A stretch of DNA of 64,000 bases from Halorhabdus rudnickae (GTDB taxonomy: Archaea > Halobacteriota > Halobacteria > Halobacteriales > Haloarculaceae), in contig NZ_CAAHFB010000004.1 of NCBI RefSeq assembly GCF_900880625.1, positions 166,319 through 230,318 on the forward strand, given 5' to 3'. The stretch's first letter is position 1. Each line of letters opens with the position of its first letter. The notes below the pieces were generated by a model. It was not told where the DNA came from, did no database searches, and saw only the letters and a list, made by a program, of their open reading frames with translations. The position numbers and the translations under genes are program-made. Positions 1-9,211 of this stretch are shown piece by piece.

Positions 1-250
1 CACACCGTTCGGTGAGCTGGTCTGCTGACATAGGTTGGGCACTCGTGGCTGTGAGGATCTCGCGGGCGTATTCGTCGTCGAGAAGGGCGAGTATCGCCGC
101 CTCGTCGAGGTCCTCGCTCACGGTCGTCCCTGGACGCGGCAGGGGTTAAAAACCCCCTTTTCGACTGCCGGGTCGGCAGCCGTCGAAAAGGGGACGACGA
201 TGGGGGGAAGGGTAAGGTTCCTTACCGCGAGGACCGAACTGATTTCTATC

Positions 251-2281
251 ATGGTCAGACGCGAAGCTCCGCTCACGACCGAAGGGTGGTATGCGCTGCA
301 CGACTTCCGGACGATCGACTGGGACGCCTGGAGCGAGGCTCCCCGGCGGAGAAAGGACGCCGCCGTCGAGGAAGGGCGTGATTTTCTGGAGGCGGCCACG
401 GCGGTAGGTGACGCCGAAAACGGTGACTCCGCCGTATACGCGATGCTTGGACACGAAGCGGACCTGCTCGTCGTCCACCTCCGGCCGACGACGGCCGATC
501 TCGACGCGCTCGAACGGCGCTTCGAGCGAACGGCACTCGCTCGGTTCACCGAACGGACCGAGTCGTTCGTCTCCGTGACGGAGGCCTCGGGATATTCCGA
601 GCGCGCCCGCGAATTCCTGAAAGGCGAACTCGACGAGAACTCCGGGCTGGCGAAGTACATGCGTTCGCGCATCGAACCGGAGATCCCCGACGCCGAACAC
701 GTCAGTTTTTACCCGATGGACAAGCGCCGCGATCCGGAGTACAACTGGTACGATCTCCCCTTCGAGGAACGGGCCGAACACATGGACGCCCACGGCGAGA
801 TCGGCCGGGAGTACGCCGGGAAAGTCACCCAGATGATCACTGGTGCGATCGGGATCGACGACTGGGAGTGGGGAGTGACGCTGTGGGCCGACGATCTGAC
901 GGACGTGAAGGAACTCCTCTACGAGATGCGTTTTGATCCCTCCAGTTCGAAGTACGCCGAGTTCGGCCCCTTCTGGGTCGGCCGCCGGATGGCACCCGAC
1001 GACCTGGGGGCGTACCTCGCTGGCGACCCGATCGCTGTAGAAGGTGGGGACGAAAGCGGTGTCGGGACAGATCGCGCGCCGACGCCGGAGGCGGCGGCCG
1101 AACGTGAGGCAGATAGCGCGGACGCGGCGGGACACCCACACGAGGAGACGACCGAGCACAGCGATGACACCCCTGCGGGCCATCCGCCTGCGGAGACGGG
1201 ACACGGCGGGACCGACGAGGGAGCCGAGACCGACGGGCATCCAGATAGCGCTGGCGGCCGTCCTGATCCGGGCGATGGGACCTTCTCGACGATCGAGAAC
1301 CTCGACGAACGGCTATTCCAGCTCGGGATCCGCGAAGGTGGGGACTACGAGGGCGGCGAGTTCGGGCTCCTCTTTTATTCGGACGCCGACGCCGAGGAAC
1401 TGTCCGAGGATGTGGCCGGTCTCAGGGAGAACTTCGAGCACTACGATCGCCACGTCACGACAGTTGTCCGCGCCTCTGGCGGCCGATCGGCGGTCGCGTC
1501 TGTCTGGACTGCCGAGGACGCTGCCGAGACTGCTGCCGGCTTCCTCGGTGATTTGCCGGGCGTCGGCGAGCGCTACGGTGGCGTTCTCGGCGAGGAAGGA
1601 TCGGCTGGCGGTGGCTCGGCCGACGCGAGCCACGAAGGATCGACGACTGAGGCGAGTACGGACGAGCAGACAGCTCCGTCCGTCCGTGACGAACTCGCCG
1701 AGGCGGGCGTCTACGCCGGCCAGCCACACGGCGAGGACGTCTCCGCCCTGGTGGTATACTCCGAAGCCGCGGCCGAGGAACTCGCCGAGCCTGTCGCAGC
1801 CCTCCGAGATCGGTTCGCGGATGCCGAGGGACACGTCAGGACGTCCGTTTACGAACCGGCGGTCGGCGAAGTGACTGCAGTCGGCGATAGCGAGGCGACC
1901 GCGGTCGTCAGCCTCTGGGAGCACGAAGACGACGCCGAGTCGGCGGCCGACGCTTTGACGGCATTGCCGGGCGTCCTCGGCCGCGCCGGCGAGGGTGACG
2001 GATTCGGCACGATGGGGATGTTCTATCGGGTCAAGCCCGACTATCGCGAGGAGTTCGTCGAGACCTTCGGGACGGTCGGCGAGTTGCTTGCGGACATGGA
2101 CGGTCACCGAGGGACGGCGCTGCTGGTCAACGACGACGAGGAGACAGACATGTTCATCGCCTCGAACTGGGACGATCGCGAGGATGCTATGGCCTTCTTC
2201 CGATCGGATGCATTCCGGGAGACTGTCGAGTGGGGCCGTGAAGTGCTGGCTGACCAGCCCCGGCACGTCTTCCTGGCGTGA
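251..2281 (+). CDS. PitA-like heme protein: HemQ/chlorite dismutase-like domain fused to ABM domain
   Basis: The first ~260 residues resemble the HemQ/chlorite dismutase-like fold (WYALHDF near the start, a YPMDKRR segment, then WYDLPFEER). A low-complexity linker rich in His, Glu and Asp follows at about residues 270-350, then repeated ferredoxin-like/ABM-type segments ending in a monooxygenase-like domain. Haloferax PitA is the known example of this fusion. HemQ relatives bind heme or coproheme, so a role in heme synthesis or handling is inferred. I chose ATG 251 because the HemQ homology begins there; the open frame extends upstream to 35 without recognisable protein. The His-rich linker could bind metal. 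The fusion call is firm, the reaction is not. Confidence 0.8.
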   Translation: MVRREAPLTTEGWYALHDFRTIDWDAWSEAPRRRKDAAVEEGRDFLEAATAVGDAENGDSAVYAMLGHEADLLVVHLRPTTADLDALERRFERTALARFTERTESFVSVTEASGYSERAREFLKGELDENSGLAKYMRSRIEPEIPDAEHVSFYPMDKRRDPEYNWYDLPFEERAEHMDAHGEIGREYAGKVTQMITGAIGIDDWEWGVTLWADDLTDVKELLYEMRFDPSSSKYAEFGPFWVGRRMAPDDLGAYLAGDPIAVEGGDESGVGTDRAPTPEAAAEREADSADAAGHPHEETTEHSDDTPAGHPPAETGHGGTDEGAETDGHPDSAGGRPDPGDGTFSTIENLDERLFQLGIREGGDYEGGEFGLLFYSDADAEELSEDVAGLRENFEHYDRHVTTVVRASGGRSAVASVWTAEDAAETAAGFLGDLPGVGERYGGVLGEEGSAGGGSADASHEGSTTEASTDEQTAPSVRDELAEAGVYAGQPHGEDVSALVVYSEAAAEELAEPVAALRDRFADAEGHVRTSVYEPAVGEVTAVGDSEATAVVSLWEHEDDAESAADALTALPGVLGRAGEGDGFGTMGMFYRVKPDYREEFVETFGTVGELLADMDGHRGTALLVNDDEETDMFIASNWDDREDAMAFFRSDAFRETVEWGREVLADQPRHVFLA

Positions 2282-2499
2282 CCTCTCGATACGGCGCGTC
2301 TCTTTGATTGGAGAACCGTTCAGCCATTGCTTACCCCGATAGGTGTCGCCTTCGCTTTGCCACCGCTGTGCCGTCACCAATCCCGTTGTATCGTCCACCA
2401 GTGGGTTCAGGCCCGTGTGTGACCGACTCACTTCGGACATGTCCGAGTGCGGAGTGAGCCGACGACAGCCCTCAAGTAGATCGACACCCAGAACCCGGT

Positions 2500-2859
2500 A
2501 TGTCCAACGACAGCGACGAGGAGCCACACCGATCACCAGACTCCGAGAACGTCGAGGACCTCCCGACGGTCAGTTGCGAGCGCTGTGGCCGCGAGTGGGA
2601 CCTCGCCTACGAACTCGAAGAAGTCGCCGTGGGCAACCAGGCGTTCGAGCAGTTCGCGTTGGATCACCAGCGACACACCGGCCACTTCCCAGACGGGATC
2701 TCGACGTGGCAGGCCGACTGCCGTCAGTGTCCCGAGGCGGTTCAGCGCCTGGACGAACGGGCGGCGCGACGGTGGGCCGAGATCCACGCCAGGCATACCG
2801 CTCACGCGGTTGCACTCGAGCACGCCGACCACGAGGAGCCAACGCTGATCGAATTTTGA
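2500..2859 (+). CDS. small zinc-finger-like hypothetical protein
   Basis: A 119-residue acidic protein. A CERCGREW motif lies near residue 27, and a second half carries a DCRQC pair followed by several histidines (HARHTAHAVALEH). Together these could form one or two zinc sites. I recognise no enzymatic domain. It stands alone between the PitA-like gene and the convergent sufU gene, and the ATG at 2500 is the natural start. A nucleic-acid-binding or regulatory role is possible but only inferred from the zinc-ribbon look. Confidence 0.65.
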   Translation: MSNDSDEEPHRSPDSENVEDLPTVSCERCGREWDLAYELEEVAVGNQAFEQFALDHQRHTGHFPDGISTWQADCRQCPEAVQRLDERAARRWAEIHARHTAHAVALEHADHEEPTLIEF

Positions 2860-2901
2860 GCGTATAATTGGGATGGACGAACCGGAGAAAACGACCGGCG
2901 G

Positions 2902-3342
2902 CTACTCCTCGTGGACGTCGTCGTCCTCGGTTGTCGTCGCGTCGAGATCCTTCTCGCCGAAGTAAATCTCCGCGCCGTCTTGGGCAACCTTCTCCGCGAG
3001 GACAGCACACTTCACGCGCATCGGTGAGATGTCAACGCCGAGCATATCGATAACGTCGTCACGGTCCAGTGCTTCCAGTTCTTCGATCGTCATGCCTTCG
3101 AGCCGTTCCGACAGCATCGACGCCGAGGCCTGGGAGATGGCACAGCCGTCACCACGGAACGCGACGGTCTCGATGACCTCCTCGTCGTCGTCCAGAACGA
3201 TGTCCATCTCGATAGTATCGCCACACATCGGGTTCTCTCCGGTGTGGGAGAACGTCACATCCTCGATCTCGCCGTAGTTGCGTGGATTCTTGTAGTGATC
3301 GAGGATCTGCTGTCGGTACATGTCGCTCCCGCCGATTCCCAT
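2902..3342 (-). CDS. sufU: SufU/IscU-type iron-sulfur cluster scaffold
   Basis: A 146-residue protein starting with the family signature MYRQQILDHYKNPRNYG just after a short leader. The three conserved scaffold cysteines are present: NPMCGD (~40), GDGCAIS (~67) and VKCAVL (~112), with the Asp after the first. It assembles or transfers Fe-S clusters using sulfur from a cysteine desulfurase; sufS lies ~3.5 kb away on the same strand. The C-terminal tail is very acidic, a halophilic adaptation. Start 3342 keeps the short MGIGGSD leader common in haloarchaea; 3321 is an alternative. Confidence 0.92.
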   Translation of the reverse strand: MGIGGSDMYRQQILDHYKNPRNYGEIEDVTFSHTGENPMCGDTIEMDIVLDDDEEVIETVAFRGDGCAISQASASMLSERLEGMTIEELEALDRDDVIDMLGVDISPMRVKCAVLAEKVAQDGAEIYFGEKDLDATTTEDDDVHEE

Positions 3343-3626
3343 AGGTACTACGCGTTATGTGGTACCGTCCGAAAAACGTTCCGCGGGTGAAGTTGACACG
3401 CTCCGAGTCCCCTCGATCAGCCTATGAACACGGACACAATTCAACAAATTGATCTTATCCCGCGCCCGGGAGTTGCTCTCCACTGCCCTGGCCTCGCGAC
3501 GCCAATCTGACGCCTCAGTGTTTTTACTATTTGATGTGTATCTGGACTGTTAGGAGCCTGTAGAGTTAATACCCTACGATAGGATGGGGTGTGTAGAGTG
3601 AACCTTCACCCCGGGAGTTACCAGCA

Positions 3627-4937
3627 ATGTTCGACAGAGTAAACGAGTTATCGGCTTCGTTGATCGGTGGTTCAGGTGGGGATACAGATCTCAGTGAGGA
3701 CACGTTCATCGAGTTGTTACGCGACGACGAACACCCTTTGCACGTACTGATTGGTGGCAATGTAGAGCACGAAACGGGTGGACGGACCACGACTGTCGAG
3801 CCTGACGGGGATCACGCGGTATATCTCATCGTGACGGACGAGCGGGTGATGATCGTCCTGGGGGTCCAACCGGATACGGTCGAAATCGAGTTCAAACTGA
3901 GTACAGTCAAGCGGTGTACCGCTCAGTCCGGTTTACTGAACAAGACCCTGGTCGTGGACGGCGACGAGGAGACGATCCGCTTTTCGCCCACTGGGGGTGA
4001 CCTTGAAGCCGTCGAGGACTACGTCGAACAGGCGTCGGACATCCATCAGGACGTTGGCGACGCCCTCCAGACCGCCACGGATCGATTCGACACGCTTGAA
4101 TCGAAGATCCGAGACGAGGGAGCAGGGTCGAATCTGTGGTTGCGTATCCAGTCTTCACTCTCGGAAGCCCGGAGTTATACGACCAACGTCGGTACACAGC
4201 ATCCGCTCGAATCGGACGCGAACGAGGTCACGTTAGATCGGCTACTCCATCGCGTCGAAGACGTCCAACGTGATCTTCAGCGACGATACGTCGAGGCCTG
4301 GCTCGAACGCGGTCGAGCGCAACTTGCACAGGCACGGGACGCCCGGGAGGCCGACGACCATGCCTCGTTCTGTGTCTCGTACACGAACGCGGTCGAAGCC
4401 GCCGCTACACTACGAAACGCGATCGACCGATTGGAGCAGCTCCCCCAGCAAGCGGCCGACGAGATCGAGGCGTTCACGGGGGAACTAGATGGTTTCGATC
4501 GCTCGTACGTCGGAGAGACACGTGACGTCCTCGACAGAGCGAGAGAAGAAGATGACCCGGAGACTACAGCAAAGTGCTGGTACGAAGCATACCGCCGATA
4601 CGATGCTGCCCGCGCGGCGGCGTGGGATCAAACGGATGGTCTCCCGAAACTTGAGGCCGAGAAGGAACTCGATTCGATCGCTCCGGCGACGGTCCAAGCT
4701 CTCGTCGAACACGCCGATGTGCTCGAAGAGATGGGTGAAGACCGTGAGGACGACGACGTTGAGGAGGCACGCAAGTACTACGAACGGGCGACTGAGCGAT
4801 TACGTACTGCGGAGACGATCGTCGAGGGGCATGACGCTGATTTCGACGACCGATCTTTCGAGGGACGGATCGAAAGGCTCGAAGAACAGATCGGCCGCAC
4901 CAAGTGGGAGTGGGGGTCCCCTGGCTCGAACTCCTGA
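3627..4937 (+). CDS. PH-like domain + coiled-coil protein, paralogue 1
   Basis: A 436-residue protein. Residues ~30-130 look like a bacterial/archaeal PH-like domain: a pattern of beta strands including VYLIVTDERVMIVLG, then TLVVDGDEETIRFSP. The remainder is Glu/Arg/Ala-rich helix, probably coiled coil, ending in a conserved KWEWG motif. No signal peptide or membrane segment. It is clearly paralogous to the gene at 5538 across its whole length (TVEPD.../VTD.RV..VLG, RRYVEAWLERGR/RRYVDAWVDQAR, TAKCWYEAYRRYDAAR/TATCWLETYRRVMAAR). Function unknown; a lipid- or protein-binding scaffold is a guess from the fold. Confidence 0.75.
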   Translation: MFDRVNELSASLIGGSGGDTDLSEDTFIELLRDDEHPLHVLIGGNVEHETGGRTTTVEPDGDHAVYLIVTDERVMIVLGVQPDTVEIEFKLSTVKRCTAQSGLLNKTLVVDGDEETIRFSPTGGDLEAVEDYVEQASDIHQDVGDALQTATDRFDTLESKIRDEGAGSNLWLRIQSSLSEARSYTTNVGTQHPLESDANEVTLDRLLHRVEDVQRDLQRRYVEAWLERGRAQLAQARDAREADDHASFCVSYTNAVEAAATLRNAIDRLEQLPQQAADEIEAFTGELDGFDRSYVGETRDVLDRAREEDDPETTAKCWYEAYRRYDAARAAAWDQTDGLPKLEAEKELDSIAPATVQALVEHADVLEEMGEDREDDDVEEARKYYERATERLRTAETIVEGHDADFDDRSFEGRIERLEEQIGRTKWEWGSPGSNS

Positions 4938-4944
4938 GTCGTTC

Positions 4945-5120
4945 CCATAGTCAACAGGCGAAGCACGCCGAGTGCCTCGGGATCGTTCTGCAGCTCTTCG
5001 GTCTTCCGTAATGTGAGCTGGTCTCCGTTCAACGAACTTGCCAGCGGCAAACCCGCGAGCAGATGACGGGATGCCCCACGCCTCGAAGCACTTGACTTGC
5101 TGTGATCGCTTCGTCTCACG
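4945..5120. other. unassigned spacer between paralogue 1 and the sufS remnant
   Basis: About 175 bases with no counterpart between paralogue 2 and sufS. One minus-strand frame reads smoothly (HLLAGLPLASSLNGDQLTLR, then EELQNDPEALGVLRLL) and looks protein-like, but has no start of its own and runs into the decayed sufS sequence. It may be a scrap of another gene brought in after duplication; I cannot name the family. Confidence 0.4.
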
Positions 5121-5145
5121 TGAATGGCTGTTGCGTTCGCCCCGG

Positions 5146-5353
5146 TCGCTTCGGTCAGCACGTCGATCGTCGTTTGGCAGGTGTCGTAGACGTGGTGCGA
5201 TGCTCGCCTAGTCGCGACCCTGCCTCTCTTCTCGTCGGGGCTGCGTGCAGGGATCGCCGGTCCGGATCGCGACCGTGTAGTCGTTGGGAATCGACGCGAG
5301 AGCGTGGGCGTGGACGGACCCCAGGTTGAACGAAACCAGATCGCCGCGTTCCC
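5146..5353 (-). pseudogene. decayed fragment of the sufS 3' end
   Basis: Read on the minus strand this stretch gives SVHAHALASIPNDYTVAIR followed by TGDPCTQP, which matches SufS (VSFNLASVHAHDLASILNDY then AVAIRAGDHCTQP) and includes the active-site cysteine region. After that the frame degenerates and hits a stop. At DNA level it aligns with about 6851-7060 inside intact sufS. It has no start and no N-terminal two thirds, so it cannot be functional. Its position behind paralogue 1 mirrors intact sufS behind paralogue 2, implying an ancestral tandem duplication. Confidence 0.85.
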
Positions 5354-5404
5354 GTCCGTGAGCGTCCAGAAGCCGAGCACACCCTCGATAGCCGATAGAT
5401 TCCG

Positions 5405-5537
5405 GCGGAAGACCGTTCCGCGGCAGGCGTGATGATTATAATTTTATTTGTATGCGTTCGAAACCATATAAATGATTAGTACTTTATGCCACATGTACGT
5501 TAGTAAGGGTTGTTGTCTCCAGTGAGATGATACAGTA
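5405..5537 (+). promoter_or_regulatory. AT-rich promoter region of PH-domain paralogue 2
   Basis: A markedly AT-rich block (ATAATTTTATTTG near 5436, CATATAAATGATTAG near 5464) in otherwise GC-rich DNA directly upstream of ATG 5538. It contains several TATA-like hexamers suited to an archaeal TATA box. Which one is used cannot be told from sequence. Confidence 0.5.
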
Positions 5538-6794
5538 ATGTTTGACAGTATACAGGAGTTGCCGGATACCGCGCTTGGGAACGTCGTCACGGCTGATTCC
5601 CCCAGCGGTCCGGTCGCAGAACTGCTGGAAGGAGACGAGCAACCCAGACACGTCCTGGCGGGCGACAGCGTCGAGTATGAGACAGCGGAGCGAACGACGA
5701 CACTCGAACCCGACAGCGAGCACCACGCCTATTTGATCGTAACTGACGACCGGGTGTTGGTTGTTCTTGGAGAACGACCGTCCGACAGCGAGATCGAATT
5801 CGAATTACGGTCAGTATCACGAGCAGCAGTCGAAGTCGGTTTGTTGAGTTCGACACTGGTGGTCGAAGATGGGGCAGAAGCGATCCGGTTGTCGCCTACC
5901 CACGGCGATCCGGACGCGGTCGCGGAATACATTACGGTCATGGCAGAGGCGTACGCGGATGTCGAAGACGCCATCACGTCCGCCACGGAGATGACCGAGG
6001 AACTCGAAGACCAGGTCCGCGAAGGCGAGACGATCGGGTATCTCCGTCTCCAGATCCAGTCGGAGCTATCGGACGCTCGCTACTCGGCCACACACGAGAA
6101 AATCCATACTGATCGGCTGCTGGAGAAGATCGAATCCACGGAAGAGGCCCTTAACCGGCGGTACGTCGATGCTTGGGTCGACCAAGCCCGCGATGCATTG
6201 GAGCGTGCCGAGAGGGCGCTCGACGCGGATGAGTACACTCCGTTCTGTGAGGCGTACGTTACGGCTGCGGACGCATTGACGTCGCTCCGGGACGTACTTT
6301 CCAATCTCGACGATCCGCCTGAAGAGGTCTCCGATGAAGTCGAGGAGACGGCCGACGCCGTCGAGGGGGTGGCTGAGGCGTACGTCGAGTCCACCCGGAA
6401 CGTCTACGAGCGAGCGACAGACGCTGACGCCGCCGCGGTAACCGCCACGTGCTGGCTCGAAACCTACCGACGGGTGATGGCCGCTCGCGAGGCTGGTTGG
6501 GAGACGACAACCGACTCGACCGATCTCCCAATCTCGGAGATCGAATCGATCGCCGAGGCGACAGTCGATGCATTGCAACGGCACGCTGATGCCCTCATGC
6601 GAGCCGGTGAGCGAGCACTGGACGACGATGTTTCGGAGGCACGGGAATACTTCGAGCGGGCGGTAACACAGATCCGTCAGGCACAGGAAATCGTCGAGAC
6701 GCAGGCAGTGGGCGATAGTGCAACCTACGACGAGCAACTGGCGGAACTCCAAGAAAAGATCGAAGTCACGGAGTGGGAGTGGGGAGGGACGTGA
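5538..6794 (+). CDS. PH-like domain + coiled-coil protein, paralogue 2
   Basis: A 418-residue protein with the same build as the gene at 3627: an N-terminal MFDSIQELPDT start, a PH-like domain at ~30-130 (AYLIVTDDRVLVVLGERP), a long helical Glu/Ala/Arg-rich region, and a terminal EWEWGG motif. The two paralogues share layout and motifs throughout but have diverged strongly, so the duplication is not recent. It is convergent with sufS (27 bases between the stops). No catalytic motif seen; function unknown. Confidence 0.75.
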   Translation: MFDSIQELPDTALGNVVTADSPSGPVAELLEGDEQPRHVLAGDSVEYETAERTTTLEPDSEHHAYLIVTDDRVLVVLGERPSDSEIEFELRSVSRAAVEVGLLSSTLVVEDGAEAIRLSPTHGDPDAVAEYITVMAEAYADVEDAITSATEMTEELEDQVREGETIGYLRLQIQSELSDARYSATHEKIHTDRLLEKIESTEEALNRRYVDAWVDQARDALERAERALDADEYTPFCEAYVTAADALTSLRDVLSNLDDPPEEVSDEVEETADAVEGVAEAYVESTRNVYERATDADAAAVTATCWLETYRRVMAAREAGWETTTDSTDLPISEIESIAEATVDALQRHADALMRAGERALDDDVSEAREYFERAVTQIRQAQEIVETQAVGDSATYDEQLAELQEKIEVTEWEWGGT

Positions 6795-6821
6795 GTGTCG
6801 CCGAGACGACAGTGTGGCCGC

Positions 6822-8069
6822 TTATGCGAACAGTTCTCTGGCGTCGTCGATCGCTTCGATCAGCACGTCGATCTCTTCAGGCGTGTTGTACACGTAAAAG
6901 GAAGCGCGCGCTGTCGCAGCTACACCTAACTTGTCGTGGAGCGGTTGCGTACAGTGATCACCGGCCCGGATCGCGACCGCGTAGTCGTTGAGGATCGACG
7001 CGAGATCGTGGGCGTGGACGGACGCCAAGTTGAACGAAACCAGACCGCCGCGTTCCTCACCCGCAGGCGGCCCATACGTCTCCACATCGTCGAACTCCCC
7101 CAGGCGATCGAGGGCGTACTGGGCGAGTTCGTTCTCGTGACGGGCGATCGCCTCCATGCCGATGTCCTCGAGATACTCGACAGCCTCCGCGAGCGCTATT
7201 CCCTGGGCGATCCGGGGCGTCCCGGCCTCGAACTTCCAGGGCAACTCGTTCCAGGTGGCGTCCTCGAAGGTGACCTTCGTGATCATGTCACCGCCGTAGT
7301 TGAACGGTTCCATGTCTTCTAAGATCGCTTTCTTGCCGTACAGTGCGCCGATCCCAGTCGGGCCAGCCATCTTGTGTCCCGAGAAGGCATAGAAATCCGC
7401 GTCGATCGCCTCGACGTCGACCGGCCGGTTGGGAACGGCCTGGGCACCGTCGACAAAGATCATGGCGTCCTCGGCGTGCGCCATTTCGGCGAGTTCATCG
7501 ACAGGATTGATCGTCCCGAGCGTGTTCGAGACGTGGACCACCGACACCATCGCCGTATCCGGGCCGATCACCTCTTTTGCGTGTTCCATGTCGAGATGGC
7601 CATCGTCGGTGACCCGGATGTACCGGACTGTCGCGCCAGTCTGCTTGGCGATCTGTTGCCAGGTGACCAGCGAGGCGTGGTGCTCCATCTCCGTCAGGAC
7701 GACCTCGTCGCCAGGACCCAGTTCGTTCAACCCCCAGGCGTAGGCGACGAGGTTCTCGGACTCAGTCGTATTCGAGGTGAAGACCAGTTCTTCGCGACCG
7801 CCCCCAGCGCCGATAAACTCGGCGACGCGGTCGTGGGCGTCCTCGTAGGCCACCGACGCCTCCTGACTGAGGTGATGGAGACCACGGTGGACATTGGCGT
7901 TGTAGCGCTCGTAGTACTCGGTGATGGCGTCGATCACCTGCTGGGGCGTCTGGGTCGTCGCTGCGTTGTCGAGGTAGACCAGCGGTGTTCCGTCGAACTC
8001 CCGCTCGAGGACGGGAAAGTCCTCGCGGATGGCGGGGACGGCGAGGTCCCCGGATTCGCGTACTGTCAT
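6822..8069 (-). CDS. sufS: SufS-type cysteine desulfurase
   Basis: A 415-residue PLP enzyme that moves sulfur from cysteine to a persulfide for Fe-S cluster assembly, giving alanine. Visible signatures: YLDNAATTQTP near the N-terminus, the PLP-lysine motif AFSGHKMAGPTGIG (~residue 230), and the class II (SufS) sulfur-accepting cysteine in RAGDHCTQP (~370). Length is normal for SufS. It presumably feeds the SufU scaffold encoded at 2902-3342. Start ATG 8069 precedes TVRESGDLAVPAIREDFPVL, a typical SufS N-terminus. A decayed copy of its 3' end lies at 5146-5353. Confidence 0.95.
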   Translation of the reverse strand: MTVRESGDLAVPAIREDFPVLEREFDGTPLVYLDNAATTQTPQQVIDAITEYYERYNANVHRGLHHLSQEASVAYEDAHDRVAEFIGAGGGREELVFTSNTTESENLVAYAWGLNELGPGDEVVLTEMEHHASLVTWQQIAKQTGATVRYIRVTDDGHLDMEHAKEVIGPDTAMVSVVHVSNTLGTINPVDELAEMAHAEDAMIFVDGAQAVPNRPVDVEAIDADFYAFSGHKMAGPTGIGALYGKKAILEDMEPFNYGGDMITKVTFEDATWNELPWKFEAGTPRIAQGIALAEAVEYLEDIGMEAIARHENELAQYALDRLGEFDDVETYGPPAGEERGGLVSFNLASVHAHDLASILNDYAVAIRAGDHCTQPLHDKLGVAATARASFYVYNTPEEIDVLIEAIDDARELFA

Positions 8070-8155
8070 TACCTGACAGTGGGGGACCGAGACTGAACTT
8101 TCCTTCGGTCCGCCTAGAAACAGGAGGTGATTACGGAACGGGAAAGACGGCTGCG

Positions 8156-8422
8156 TTACTCGCCGAGGTGCTGCTGGATCGCGAACGTGTAGATCGCGTA
8201 CACCAGCAGCACGATGACGCCGACGAGGATGAGTCCCGCCCGGATGGACGGGTCAATCAGGACCGCGTCGGGGATAGCGCCGTCTTCCGTCACGGGACCG
8301 GCTGACCGGCCGGCGATCGATTCGAGCAGTCCCAGCACGACGACTCCAAGGATGATCAGTCCGCCGCCGAGTGCCATTGCGACCTTGTCCGCCATCGTCT
8401 CCGTGGTAGTGTTGGTTGCCAT
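8156..8422 (-). CDS. small two-helix membrane protein, partner of the DoxX gene
   Basis: An 88-residue protein starting MATNTTTETMADKVAMALGG with two hydrophobic segments (~15-32 and ~58-78). I chose ATG 8422 because the purine-rich GGAGGTGAC lies just upstream; the open frame extends further but overlaps the DoxX-like gene. Only 13 bases separate it from that gene, so the two are almost certainly co-transcribed. Unknown function, presumably an accessory subunit. Confidence 0.72.
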   Translation of the reverse strand: MATNTTTETMADKVAMALGGGLIILGVVVLGLLESIAGRSAGPVTEDGAIPDAVLIDPSIRAGLILVGVIVLLVYAIYTFAIQQHLGE

Positions 8423-8435
8423 GTTTGTCACCTCC

Positions 8436-8957
8436 TTAACCGAGTATGTACCGCAGCCATTGGTTGTTCTGGACGAGGGAGGTCCGCTCGATGTACGCAT
8501 CGAGCCCCCAAACGCGACCGGCGCCGAGGATGATCAGCGCGATGAACAACACCAGCCCCATCAGGTCGCCGTTGACCATGCCGTGGGCCCATTCTTGGTT
8601 GGCCGTCGTGAAGAAAACCATCAGAAAGGTCCCGAAGAACGCGGCCAGCCTGAGCAGGCAACCGACGATCAGGCCAAGCCCGATCAGCGTCTGCCCGACT
8701 GGAACCATGACGTTCACGATTTCGAGCCCGATTCCGCTGCTGAACGCTGTCATGATCGGTGAGACTATTGTTCCTTCCGAACCCACGAACCAACTTGCGT
8801 CGAAGGGCCAGTTCAGGATCTTGTCCAATCCGGCATGGAGGAACCACCACCCGACTATCAACCGCAGCAGCAGCGTCCAGTAGGCCAGCCATCTACCGTC
8901 TATCTCGTACGATACGTCCGTCCCGAACAGGGTCGTATCCACCTCGGTGTTTGCCAT
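8436..8957 (-). CDS. DoxX family membrane protein
   Basis: A 173-residue protein with about four transmembrane helices and the DoxX-type opening LLRLIVGWWFLHAGLDKIL. The family includes DoxD-like quinone-linked sulfur oxidation subunits and many uncharacterised redox-associated membrane proteins; which applies here is unknown. It leads a two-gene operon with the small membrane protein downstream. A TATA-like CTTTAATATACC (minus strand, ~8992-9003) lies about 40 bases upstream of the ATG. Confidence 0.8.
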   Translation of the reverse strand: MANTEVDTTLFGTDVSYEIDGRWLAYWTLLLRLIVGWWFLHAGLDKILNWPFDASWFVGSEGTIVSPIMTAFSSGIGLEIVNVMVPVGQTLIGLGLIVGCLLRLAAFFGTFLMVFFTTANQEWAHGMVNGDLMGLVLFIALIILGAGRVWGLDAYIERTSLVQNNQWLRYILG

Positions 8958-9211
8958 TACTATCTACCTCACATCCAGTCTTCTCCGGAGAGGTATATTA
9001 AAGCGGGTGGTATTTTCAGCTCCTGATAAACAATGTAGGGGATATTAGCTCATCCAAATACTCCGACAGTCGGTGAATAGTAGTCAACAAAGTCTTGATA
9101 TCTGATTTCGATATCCAAGTCACCTCATACATCGAATAATATATTTTGATTGCCAGTTTCCGGATTCGGGCGTCGGCCAAGTCGGGCGGGCCACGAAGCC
9201 GGGACAGTTTC
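8958..9211. other. AT-rich intergenic region
   Basis: Unusually AT-rich for the window. It includes the promoter of the DoxX operon at its left end. The rest (e.g. CATCGAATAATATATTTTG near 9130) shows no convincing gene; a minus-strand frame across 9016-9273 lacks haloarchaeal codon use and overlaps the Nudix remnant. Possibly a site of past insertion. Confidence 0.4.
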
